Position numbers and translations under genes: made by a program | Shown: in pieces, positions 6,260 through 12,769 of the stretch | Position numbering within the stretch: position 1 is the first letter of the stretch | Layout of the letters: each line of letters starts with the position of its first letter | NCBI GenBank assembly: GCA_014728785.1 | Contig: WJKZ01000195.1 | Location: 1 to 12,769, forward strand | Direction of reading: 5' to 3' | Length of the DNA: 12,769 nucleotides | Origin: Candidatus Omnitrophota bacterium | Lineage (GTDB): Bacteria; Omnitrophota; Gorgyraeia; Duberdicusellales; 4484-171 | Notes under the pieces: model-generated | Told to the model about the DNA's origin: nothing | The model's input: only the letters and a program-made list of their open reading frames with translations | The model's database searches: none

Positions 6260-7510
6260 ATGAAAAGAGTTGTTGTTACGGGGATAGGGGTAATTTCAGC
6301 CGCTGGTGAAGATAAGGAGACTTTTTATAACAACCTTATCGAAGGAAAACCCTGCATAGAAAAAGTTGATAATTTTGACGTAAGCCTTTTTACTTCCAAA
6401 ATAGCCTCTCAGGATTTAGAGTTCGACCCCTCACGTTCCGGGATAAAGGACAGTAAACGCATGGATAGGTATGTTCAATTTGCCGTAGCCTCGGCGAAAC
6501 AGGCAGTCTCTGATAGCGGGCTGGATATAGAAAAAACAGATACCAGAAGAGTCGGGGTTATATTGGCCAATGCTATATGCGGTACGCGTTTTATGGAGGA
6601 AGAATTTTTATTTGTTACCGACTGGGGTAAGCACCCCATAGATTTTCGCAAAAGCAGGCCTTACCTTTATGATGCGGCTATGTTTAACACGCCCAGCGCA
6701 GAAATCGCCGCCATTTACAAAACCGGCGGAATGAATTGTACTATTTCTACCGGTTGTACCGCGGGCACGGATTCGTTAGGATTTGCCTACGAACTTATAA
6801 GAGACGCAAGGCAGGACATTATCATTGCCGGAGCAAGCGAGGCCCCTATCACCCCGATTACTTTTGGAGCTTTTGACGTAGTGAATGTTTTAGCCAAAAA
6901 TAACGAAGAGCCGCACAGGGCCAGCCGCCCTTTTGACAACAAAAGAAACGGTTTTGTGATTTCCGAGGCCGCCGGAATACTGATAATGGAGGAGCTTGAG
7001 CATGCAAAAAGAAGAGGTGCTCATATTTATGCAGAAGTCATAGGCTACGGGACAAGTTGTAATGCTTACCATATGACAGATTTACCCGCCGATGGTGAGC
7101 CCATGGCCCGTTGTATGGAAGAAGCTATAAGAGATGCGGCTATAAAAAAAGAGGAAATCGGATACATAAATGCTCATGGTTCCTCAACCCGTCAAAACGA
7201 TGCGTTTGAGACGGACGCTTATAAAAAAGTATTTGCAGATTACGCTTATAAGATACCCATAAGCTCAATAAAATCTATGATTGGCCATCCTCTGGCAGCA
7301 GCAAATGCGGTTGAAAGCGTTCTCTGTTGCATGGTTTTTGAAAAGGGGTATTTGCCCCCCACCATAAATCAGGAAGAACCAGATCCAAAGTGTGACCTGG
7401 ATTACATACCTAACAAAAAAAGAGAATCAATGCCGGATTATATTTTAAAAACCAGCAGCGGTTTCTCCGGGATACATTCCTCGATTATTTTTAAAAAATG
7501 GAGTAGCTGA
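6260..7510 (+). CDS. Type II PKS ketosynthase alpha (KSalpha)
   Basis: A 416-residue beta-ketoacyl synthase that condenses malonyl-ACP units on the growing chain. The triad is complete: C166 in STGCTAGTDS, H306 in NAHGSST, H343 in MIGHPLAA, with K338 five residues earlier. Several stretches resemble aromatic (type II) PKS KSalpha more than FabF: the STGCTxGxDS active site, AGASEAPITPIT, ASRPFDxxRNGFV, EELEHAKRRGAHIYAEV and SCNAYHMT. AGGAG at 6248-6252 gives a good ribosome site. It is followed by its KSbeta partner and ACP in the classic KSalpha-KSbeta-ACP order. Primary-metabolism FabF or an aryl-polyene KS are alternatives, made less likely by the motifs and the WhiE-type aromatase downstream. 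Confidence 0.9.
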   Translation: MKRVVVTGIGVISAAGEDKETFYNNLIEGKPCIEKVDNFDVSLFTSKIASQDLEFDPSRSGIKDSKRMDRYVQFAVASAKQAVSDSGLDIEKTDTRRVGVILANAICGTRFMEEEFLFVTDWGKHPIDFRKSRPYLYDAAMFNTPSAEIAAIYKTGGMNCTISTGCTAGTDSLGFAYELIRDARQDIIIAGASEAPITPITFGAFDVVNVLAKNNEEPHRASRPFDNKRNGFVISEAAGILIMEELEHAKRRGAHIYAEVIGYGTSCNAYHMTDLPADGEPMARCMEEAIRDAAIKKEEIGYINAHGSSTRQNDAFETDAYKKVFADYAYKIPISSIKSMIGHPLAAANAVESVLCCMVFEKGYLPPTINQEEPDPKCDLDYIPNKKRESMPDYILKTSSGFSGIHSSIIFKKWSS

Positions 7511-7538
7511 CTTCAAATAATTTATGTGGAGGTAATTA

Positions 7539-8774
7539 ATGAAGGAAAGAATTGCCATAACCGGCCTGGGAGTAGTTTCTCCCTGTGGTCTTAAGAAAGA
7601 GACTTTCTGGGCTAATCTTAAAAGAGCCGAGTCTTATATAGATGAAATTTCAAGGTTTGACACCTCTTTATATCCTTCCAGGATAGCCGGCCAGGTCCAT
7701 GATCTTGACTGCTATACCCATCTTTCCGGCAGGCTGATTAAAAAAATAGATGTTTTTTCCCATATGGCCCTTGTCTGCAGCCAGCAAGCTTTAGCTGATG
7801 CCTCTTTGGAGCTGGATGAGGTTGATAAAAAAAGAGTCGGTGTTTTTATGGGCAATGCTTTGGGAGGGTGGTTGTTTGCCGAGACTGAATTAAGAGATAT
7901 GTATTTAGAAGGAAGAGAAGGCATATCTCCTTATATGGCTTCTGCCTGGTTTCCCGCTGCTCCCCAGGGTCAGATTACTATATATTACGGGTTTCAAGGG
8001 TATAGTAAAACAGTAGTTGCCGATAAAGCTTCTTCTGCTCTGGCGATATGGTACGGTTCCAAAACCTTAAAAGAGAACAAGAACGATTTTGTTTTGGCCG
8101 GGGGGATGGAGGCCCCCGTCACTCCTTATGCGCTTTTGTGTGTAAATACCCGCGGCGGCTTATCAAAAAATAACCTTAACCCCAGAGGTGCTTACAGACC
8201 CTATGATTTATACCGGGACGGATTTGTTGTGGGAGAAGGCTCAGGCATAGTGGTTATGGAAAAGGAATCACACGCAGAAAAGAGAGGGGCAGATATTTAT
8301 GGTTTTATACGAGGAGTGGGTTTTTCCTGCGACGGTTACCATTACTCCCGCTATAGTCCGGATACCGCCAGCCTAGAGTACGCTATAGAGAGCTGTCTGG
8401 AGGATGCGTCATGGCGCAAAGAAAATATAGATTATATCTGTTTAGACGGGGAAGCAACGGTTATGGGTGATTATCTTGAAGCGAAGGCCTTGAAAAAAGT
8501 TTTCGGAGGAAGAATGAAGGATATCTCATTAAGTGCGCCTAAGAGCATGTTCGGAAATCTCCTGGGAGCCCAGACTTCTCTGGATTTAATACTTACGATT
8601 CTTTCAATGAAAAATTCTACCGTCCTGCCGACGATTAACTATGAAGGCAGAGATCCTTATGCGGATTTAAATTGCACCCCCAATACTTGCCTTAGCCGCA
8701 ATATAGATAAATCTTTGATTATGGCCCGGGGCAGGGGCGGTATAAATGTTGTTTTGGCGGTAGAGAATAGTTAG
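7539..8774 (+). CDS. Type II PKS ketosynthase beta / chain-length factor-like
   Basis: A 411-residue ketosynthase homologue that has lost its catalytic residues and is probably the heterodimer partner of KSalpha, shaping the tunnel that sets chain length. Aligned to KSalpha without gaps from the active site to AGGMEAP, the nucleophile Cys is K163 (VVADKASSAL). The first His is D303 (CLDGEATVMGD) and the second His is N340 (MFGNLLGA), while the Lys before it (K335) is kept. Known chain-length factors have Gln at the Cys position and also lose the first His, so Lys is unusual. The rest of the fold is intact (TGLGVVSPCG start, PYDLYRDGFVVGEG, KKVFG). GGAGGT at 7528-7533 is a good ribosome site. 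Not a pseudogene: the frame is whole. Confidence 0.87.
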   Translation: MKERIAITGLGVVSPCGLKKETFWANLKRAESYIDEISRFDTSLYPSRIAGQVHDLDCYTHLSGRLIKKIDVFSHMALVCSQQALADASLELDEVDKKRVGVFMGNALGGWLFAETELRDMYLEGREGISPYMASAWFPAAPQGQITIYYGFQGYSKTVVADKASSALAIWYGSKTLKENKNDFVLAGGMEAPVTPYALLCVNTRGGLSKNNLNPRGAYRPYDLYRDGFVVGEGSGIVVMEKESHAEKRGADIYGFIRGVGFSCDGYHYSRYSPDTASLEYAIESCLEDASWRKENIDYICLDGEATVMGDYLEAKALKKVFGGRMKDISLSAPKSMFGNLLGAQTSLDLILTILSMKNSTVLPTINYEGRDPYADLNCTPNTCLSRNIDKSLIMARGRGGINVVLAVENS

Positions 8775-8796
8775 CTATGAAAAGGGAGGTAGGGAT

Positions 8797-9033
8797 ATGA
8801 GCTTAAATGAAGAAGTCATCGGGGTTATTTGTAAGACGCTGGATGTAGAGCCTGAGGAGATAAAAGAAGACGAGAAGCTCTATGATTCCATAGGAGTTGA
8901 TTCTACAGAAATGGTGGAAGTGGTAGTTTCTTTGAATAAACATTTCGGCATAAAGATTGAGACTAATGAGGTAACGAAATTCTCCACTCCCCGGGATATT
9001 GTCGAAGTAGTGGGAAAGAAGAAATTATCTTGA
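8797..9033 (+). CDS. Acyl carrier protein of the type II PKS
   Basis: A 78-residue acidic acyl carrier protein. S36 in GVDSTEMVE is the expected 4'-phosphopantetheine attachment site (family motif D-S-x-E/D), with preceding DEKLYDSIG and following FGIKIE typical of helices II and III. It lies 22 bases after KSbeta with GGGAGGT at 8784-8790, and 8 bases before the PF04199 cyclase. Position and size mark it as the dedicated carrier on which KSalpha/KSbeta build the chain. No phosphopantetheinyl transferase is in the window, so activation must come from elsewhere in the genome. Confidence 0.93.
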   Translation: MSLNEEVIGVICKTLDVEPEEIKEDEKLYDSIGVDSTEMVEVVVSLNKHFGIKIETNEVTKFSTPRDIVEVVGKKKLS

Positions 9034-9041
9034 GGAGAGGT

Positions 9042-9845
9042 ATGCGCATAGTTGACTTAAGTCTACCTATAGATGATAAGGCATATGAAGTACACCCTTT
9101 ACGTATTGAGCGTACTTCGCATAAGGAGGGGGTTGAGAAAATAAACAAGGTAATAATGTCCAGGACCCCGGAAGGTCAAAACAGATTTAAAGAAGGAGAA
9201 CGGATAATCAAAAAAGAACAGTTGCCCGGCGGGGAGTTCTTATCTCTTGAAATGGTTTACTCATCCGTTCATAGCGGGACGCACCTGGACTACTCTTACC
9301 ATTACGGCAGTGTATCTGAAGGCCGGCCTTCCAGAGCCGCTGAAGAAATACCTCTTCATTTATGTTATCAGGATGGAGTTAAGCTTGATTTGACTCATAA
9401 AAAAGGCGAAGATTCAATAACAGATACAGATGTAAAGGAATCTTTAGAGAAGATTAATTACATTCTCAAGCCTCTGGATATAGTTTTGTTTCATACAGGA
9501 TGCGATAAATTATTCGGAAAAAAGAGTTACTTCTCCGATTATCCCGGCCTCGAGGTAACGGCTATTGATTACTTGCTGGATAAAGGGGTAAAAGTATTCG
9601 GTGTAGATACTATGGGTATAGACAGGCCTTATAAACTTATGATGAGAGATTTTCTGGAAAGAGAAGAGCCCGGGTTTTTGTGGCCCGCTCATTTTCATGG
9701 CAGAGAAAGAGAATTCATCCACATTGAAAGACTTGCTAATTTAGAAGAGCTCCCGGCTTACGGGTTTAAAGTTATCTGTTTTCCCGTAAAAATAAGATGT
9801 ACCGGGGCGGCTTGGGCGAGAGTGGTAGGGTTAGTCGAGGATTAA
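9042..9845 (+). CDS. PF04199 cyclase / kynurenine formamidase-like metal hydrolase
   Basis: A 267-residue protein of the 'putative cyclase' family PF04199, a metal-dependent fold shared with kynurenine formamidase. Several aromatic PKS clusters use members as polyketide cyclases (for example OxyN in oxytetracycline). The signature HSGTHLD spans residues 77-83, with a further His at 87, giving the H-x-G-T-H-x-D-x-x-x-H metal pattern. The late GFLWPAHFHG and ERLANLEEL stretch matches the family C-terminus. ATG 9042 is chosen for AGGAG at 9033-9037 and the start MRIVDLSLPI; an upstream TTG at 9030 is less likely. Placed directly after the ACP and before the aromatase, it probably closes a later ring (inference); an amidase or lactonase role is possible. 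Confidence 0.85.
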   Translation: MRIVDLSLPIDDKAYEVHPLRIERTSHKEGVEKINKVIMSRTPEGQNRFKEGERIIKKEQLPGGEFLSLEMVYSSVHSGTHLDYSYHYGSVSEGRPSRAAEEIPLHLCYQDGVKLDLTHKKGEDSITDTDVKESLEKINYILKPLDIVLFHTGCDKLFGKKSYFSDYPGLEVTAIDYLLDKGVKVFGVDTMGIDRPYKLMMRDFLEREEPGFLWPAHFHGREREFIHIERLANLEELPAYGFKVICFPVKIRCTGAAWARVVGLVED

Positions 9846-9857
9846 AATCCGGAGAAG

Positions 9858-9874
9858 AAAACTATTTTAGTTTT
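9858..9874. repeat. Small inverted repeat between the two cyclase genes
   Basis: AAAACTA (9858-9864) and TAGTTTT (9868-9874) form a 7-base stem with a 3-base loop in the 54-base gap before the SRPBCC gene. It is too weak and AT-rich to be a confident terminator and is followed by no clear T-run. It shares only a short AT-rich string with the operator at 2045-2064. It could be an mRNA processing or attenuation element, or chance. Confidence 0.3.
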
Positions 9875-9899
9875 ACAATAAGCTGAAAAAGGAGGTTTT

Positions 9900-10328
9900 A
9901 TGGCACATACTGTAAATTCTATAGTTATTAACTCTTCTTACGAGAATGTCTTTGATAAAAGTAATGACATAAACCGCTGGAAGGAATTTTTTAATGAGTA
10001 TACGAATTCCGAAGTTATAGAAAAGACCGGGAATAAAATTATTTTTAGGTTGACGCACCAGAACGGCAATAGTTGGACATCTTACCGTCTTCTTTTTAAA
10101 GAGGATAAGTTCGCTTATGCCTGCCGGATGGAACCGATGTTTCCCTTCGAATACATGAAAATTATATGGCTATATAGAGAAACCAGCGGAGGTATTGAGA
10201 TGACGTGGATTCAGGATTTTAAGATGGATAAGAATGCTAAGTTTGACGACAAGCAGGCAGAGGAAGCCATCAATAAACATTCCAGTCAGAATTTAATAAG
10301 ATTCAAGGAAATTATCGAAGCCGGATGA
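9900..10328 (+). CDS. SRPBCC aromatase/cyclase (TcmN-N / WhiE-ORFVI type)
   Basis: A 142-residue START-like (SRPBCC) protein of the polyketide aromatase/cyclase group, which binds the ACP-tethered poly-beta-ketone in a cavity and directs first-ring folding and aromatisation. The pattern follows spore-pigment WhiE-ORFVI and TcmN ARO/CYC through its length: an early HTVNSIVI strand, SNDINRW with W27 and Y34 near the pocket, IIFRLTHQNGNSW, PFEYMKIIWLYRET, and the distinctive MTWIQDFKM near the end, followed by NKHSSQNLIRFKEII. The size is that of a monodomain enzyme. AGGAGGT at 9890-9896 is a strong ribosome site close to ATG 9900. Together with the KSalpha/KSbeta/ACP set it is the best evidence that the operon makes an aromatic product. 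Confidence 0.88.
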   Translation: MAHTVNSIVINSSYENVFDKSNDINRWKEFFNEYTNSEVIEKTGNKIIFRLTHQNGNSWTSYRLLFKEDKFAYACRMEPMFPFEYMKIIWLYRETSGGIEMTWIQDFKMDKNAKFDDKQAEEAINKHSSQNLIRFKEIIEAG

Positions 10329-10344
10329 AGATTTTTTAAGCGAT

Positions 10345-11499
10345 ATGGACAAAAGCAGTAAAAAGACTTTCATTTTCTTATGTGGTCTGGTTTTTATTTT
10401 ATCCTTCAGCGTCCAGGCCACTGCAGCCTTAATTCCTACACTGGCGGCGTATTTTAGGGAATCTCCTATTGTGGCAGGTAAGCTTGTATGGTTTTATATG
10501 CTTCCCTACGGTCTGTGTGCTCTTGTATGGGCACCTTTGAGCAGAAAAATATCCGTCAAAAAAATTCTTATTTTCTGTTTAACTGTTTTTTCTTTTTCCA
10601 GTTTACTGGTAGCTTCTTCCACCAGTCTGGCCTTTGCCTTTTTGGGCAGACTGAGCATGGGGGTATTCGGCTCTTCCCTTGTGCCTTTAAGTCTTATTAC
10701 TATAGGAAAGGAATACGGAGGTAAGGAGAAGCCTAAATACGTGGGTATATTTTTTTCTGTGGGGTTCAGCTCAGGATTAGCCGGAGTTTTTCTTAGCGGG
10801 ATCCTGCCCTGGCGGCTAATTTACGGGATTCCTGCGCTGTTAAGTTTCCTGGCCGCCGTTAGCGGTTTTTTATTGATAAAAGACCTTGACTACAGGGGAA
10901 AGTTCAAGATAAGTTACCTTTCTACGTTCAAAGACAGAGGGGTGCTTAAACTCTTTTCCTTTATTTTTGTATTGAGTTTTCTTTATCACAGTACTCAGCA
11001 GTGGCTGGGAGTGTATTTATCCGAAAAATATCAATTTAGCCAGTTTTTTATAAGCTCTGCCCTTACCGTATCTGCATTAGCTGCAATTTTTTCAGAAAGC
11101 ATAGGAGGTTTCCTTTCTTCACGTTTCGGCTCGGATACCATTGCCTCGCTTGGATTGATAAGCATGGTCATTTTTATTTTCATCTCCTTTTTCCTGAATA
11201 CTCCTGCGGGGATATTCTTCCTTATTGTATTCTGGGGAGGCGGATGGGCTTTTAATCATGTAGGTTTATCTTCGTTTTTAGCCGGGCTTCCGGATAAATT
11301 TTTAAGAGATGCTTCAAGCCTTAATAGTTCTTTAAGATTTGTCTCAGGGGGGTTAGGCACTTATTTTGGCGGAAAATCTATAGCCGGCCTGGGTTTTTTC
11401 AGGCATTTATTTATTGTGGGAATAGCCCTTTTCCTTATTTCTTTTTTGATAAAAAAACATCTGAAGATAAGGACCCAGGAGGCGGGGGGCGTATATTAA
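10345..11499 (+). CDS. MFS transporter, probable product exporter
   Basis: A 384-residue inner-membrane protein of the major facilitator superfamily with about 12 hydrophobic segments, beginning near residue 8 after a short basic N-terminus (DKSSKK). The loop between helices 2 and 3 (WAPLSRKISVKKIL) corresponds to the family motif A. The FLGRLSMGVFGSS stretch fits helix 4, and a basic loop (IKDLDYRGKFK) separates the two halves. Substrate cannot be read from sequence; sitting between the aromatase/cyclase and ketoreductase genes, export of the polyketide or self-resistance is the likely role (inference). It starts 16 bases after the previous stop with only a weak ribosome site, so it may rely on coupling. 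Confidence 0.88.
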   Translation: MDKSSKKTFIFLCGLVFILSFSVQATAALIPTLAAYFRESPIVAGKLVWFYMLPYGLCALVWAPLSRKISVKKILIFCLTVFSFSSLLVASSTSLAFAFLGRLSMGVFGSSLVPLSLITIGKEYGGKEKPKYVGIFFSVGFSSGLAGVFLSGILPWRLIYGIPALLSFLAAVSGFLLIKDLDYRGKFKISYLSTFKDRGVLKLFSFIFVLSFLYHSTQQWLGVYLSEKYQFSQFFISSALTVSALAAIFSESIGGFLSSRFGSDTIASLGLISMVIFIFISFFLNTPAGIFFLIVFWGGGWAFNHVGLSSFLAGLPDKFLRDASSLNSSLRFVSGGLGTYFGGKSIAGLGFFRHLFIVGIALFLISFLIKKHLKIRTQEAGGVY

Positions 11500-11544
11500 A
11501 AAAAGCAATCAAAAAAGTAATTTATTATTGCAGAGGAGGATATG

Positions 11545-12306
11545 ATGTGTAATCTGGAAGGCAAAGTTGCTGTGGTGACAGGTTCTACCGGGGGGATAGG
11601 AAAGGATATAGTTAAAGCATTAGCGGGAGAGAAGATAAAGCTGGTTTTGGCCGGACGCAGACAGGAGAAGCTCCAGGAATTAAAAAATGAATTCGGCGGC
11701 AAAACCGAAATATTAACAATCACCTGCGATGTTACCAAAAAAGATAATCTCAAAAATCTAATAAGCAAAACCTCCGGGGTCTTCTCCGGTATAGACATTT
11801 TAATTAACGGAGCCGGGGTTTCCAGCCAGCACCCTTTCTGGAATCAGCCCATCGAAGATATCGAAAAAATGATCTGGACCAATTATTACAGCTACGTAGC
11901 ATTAACACGGATGGTTGTACCCATTATGAAACAGAACAAATTCGGACATATTATAAATATAACATCGGGTTCTGTTATGGTCGACCCCCCTCCCAGAAAT
12001 TTTATAGTTTACACCTCACTAAAGGTAGCATTAAGGGCTTTTGCAAAAGGCCTTTTTTGGGAAATGAGGGATTTCGGGATAAAAGTTACTTCTATATTTC
12101 CCGGGGTTACCAGTACACCTTTGACCGGTAAATTAAAGAATATATCGGAGGAACGTCTTATCCAGCCCCGGGCCGTAGCTGATACTGTAGTGTTTGCGTT
12201 GAGGCAGCCTGCAAATGTTTGCCCCATTGAGCTTGCGGTGATAAATCAGCAGACGCCCTGGACAAAGCCGGTTATACCGTTTAAGCAGGAACATCCCCAA
12301 AAGTAA
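11545..12306 (+). CDS. SDR-family ketoreductase
   Basis: A 253-residue classical short-chain dehydrogenase/reductase. The nucleotide-binding motif TGSTGGIG is at 12-19 and AGRRQEKL follows strand 2; the Arg pair suggests NADPH use. The structural NGAG motif and catalytic S141, Y156 and K160 (YTSLK) are present. Classical SDRs include polyketide ketoreductases (ActIII type) and FabG, so reduction of one beta-keto group of the nascent chain is the likely role; the product position is unknown. The Shine-Dalgarno GAGGAGGA (11533-11540) spaces better with ATG 11545 than with ATG 11542. Five bases separate the GGAGG core from 11545, but only two separate it from 11542. The C-terminus has an unusual Pro-rich tail (TPWTKPVIPF). 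Confidence 0.88.
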   Translation: MCNLEGKVAVVTGSTGGIGKDIVKALAGEKIKLVLAGRRQEKLQELKNEFGGKTEILTITCDVTKKDNLKNLISKTSGVFSGIDILINGAGVSSQHPFWNQPIEDIEKMIWTNYYSYVALTRMVVPIMKQNKFGHIINITSGSVMVDPPPRNFIVYTSLKVALRAFAKGLFWEMRDFGIKVTSIFPGVTSTPLTGKLKNISEERLIQPRAVADTVVFALRQPANVCPIELAVINQQTPWTKPVIPFKQEHPQK

Positions 12307-12377
12307 CAAATAGAGTTAGTTTGTAAAAAGGTATTAAAAGGTTATTGGCTTGTTATAAAAATTAACCAGGAGGAAGG

Positions 12378-12769
12378 ATGAAGATACTGTTTGTTACCCC
12401 TAAACTCGGAGCCTGGGCTACCCACGGAGAACATCTGGGTCCTAACCAGTTATATGCTCAATGGGCAGCGTTCATTCGGGAAAAAGGATTTAAGGATTTA
12501 GAGGTCCTTGACTGCAGGGCTTACCAGATAGAGGCTGATGCGATGATAAGCAGAATTAAGGAGAAATCTCCCGATATTGTAGTTATAGGAGATATGCTCC
12601 ATTCTTACGGAGGTTTTGCAATACTGCATTATTTCCTTAAATCCGCAGAAGAGATAAAGAAAACTCTCCCCTCTACAAAAATAATTTTCGGGGGTTTATG
12701 GTTTTCTTCTATGCCTGAATATACTTTAAATAAATATCCTTTTGTTGATTACGTAGTAATGGGCGAAGA
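12378..12769 (+). CDS. B12-binding domain, probable radical SAM protein (3' partial)
   Basis: The first 130 residues of a protein that runs off the window. It opens MKILFVTPKLGAW and shows the alternating Rossmann-like fold of the cobalamin-binding domain preceding many radical SAM enzymes: SPDIVVIGDMLHSYGG, then KIIFGGLWFSSMPEYTL and the near-signature VDYVVMGE. The radical SAM Cys motif C-x-x-x-C-x-x-C would come later and is not in view, so the radical SAM assignment is inference. AGGAGGAAGG (about 12368-12377) is a strong ribosome site. It may be an O2-independent tailoring enzyme (methylation, ring formation) for the polyketide, or belong to the next unit, since the 71-base gap before it is the longest inside the run. 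Confidence 0.75.
   Translation, partial: MKILFVTPKLGAWATHGEHLGPNQLYAQWAAFIREKGFKDLEVLDCRAYQIEADAMISRIKEKSPDIVVIGDMLHSYGGFAILHYFLKSAEEIKKTLPSTKIIFGGLWFSSMPEYTLNKYPFVDYVVMGE

Noticed and set aside
6260..8774. The two ketosynthases as an aryl-polyene or fatty-acid FabF pair
   Set aside because: Aryl-polyene clusters also pair KS genes, but no thioesterase, dehydratase or AMP-ligase/ACP set of that type flanks them. The WhiE-like aromatase and KSalpha-specific motifs favour aromatic type II PKS.
7539..8774. KSbeta as a decayed pseudogene
   Set aside because: All catalytic residues are replaced but the frame, length, ribosome site and fold motifs are intact, which is the known pattern of chain-length factors.
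9861..9870. Second copy of the operator before the aromatase gene
   Set aside because: Only the 10 bases ACTATTTTAG are shared with 2073-2082; the palindromic core is missing, so chance in AT-rich DNA is more likely.
10488..10724. 78-codon + strand frame inside the MFS gene
   Set aside because: It is out of frame with a well-supported membrane protein and its translation has no family features.
11496..11798. 100-codon - strand frame over the SDR start
   Set aside because: It is antisense to the Rossmann motif region of the SDR gene, and no ribosome site or domain is seen.
12307..12377. Promoter before the B12-binding gene
   Set aside because: A TATAAA at 12354-12359 exists but no -35 element lies at suitable spacing, and AT-rich DNA gives such boxes by chance.

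Overview
The window is one long co-directional stretch: every supported gene is on the + strand. Composition is moderately AT-rich (about 40% GC by eye), Shine-Dalgarno sites are clear and intergenic gaps are short. The sequence alone does not fix the organism. Gene style (Era, a small nitroreductase, an Fe-S RNA uracil methyltransferase, a B12-type radical SAM protein) suits an anaerobic or uncultivated bacterium, possibly a lineage such as Omnitrophota, but that is a weak inference. It does not look like the high-GC actinomycete DNA in which most aromatic polyketide clusters are known.

Region 1 (1-1976) is housekeeping: the 3' end of era (KH domain), an overlapping small nitroreductase-family gene, and a TrmA/RlmD-type (uracil-5-)-methyltransferase. 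Region 2 (1977-2092) is a 116-bp gap with a good sigma70-type promoter. Its -10 lies inside a perfect 20-bp palindrome, and a 14-bp unit of that palindrome is tandemly repeated. This looks like the regulated promoter of the next operon.

Region 3 (2093-12306, probably continuing beyond the window) reads as a compact type II (aromatic) polyketide synthase operon. Order: AMP-dependent acyl-CoA/acid ligase; nucleoside-phosphorylase-fold protein; small PCP_red-like protein; ketopantoate-reductase-family protein; duplicated TIGR04076-like Cys-rich protein; ketosynthase alpha with full Cys-His-His set; ketosynthase beta/chain-length-factor-like partner with all three replaced; acyl carrier protein; PF04199 'cyclase' (HSGTHLD); TcmN/WhiE-ORFVI-type SRPBCC aromatase/cyclase; MFS exporter; SDR ketoreductase. 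A B12-binding radical SAM-type gene starts at 12378 and runs off the end.

Proposed joint action (inference): KSalpha/KSbeta build a poly-beta-ketone on the ACP; the SDR and/or the PanE-like enzyme reduce a keto group; the SRPBCC and PF04199 proteins fold and aromatise the chain; the MFS protein exports the product. The CoA ligase may supply a starter or act on the chain. No O2-dependent tailoring enzyme, malonyl-CoA:ACP transacylase, KSIII or phosphopantetheinyl transferase is visible. The main discovery candidate is this non-actinobacterial type II PKS with an unusual Lys-substituted chain-length factor and a block of unfamiliar accessory genes (3621-6233). There is no gene-free stretch over 300 bases, and no RNA gene, mobile element or CRISPR array was seen.
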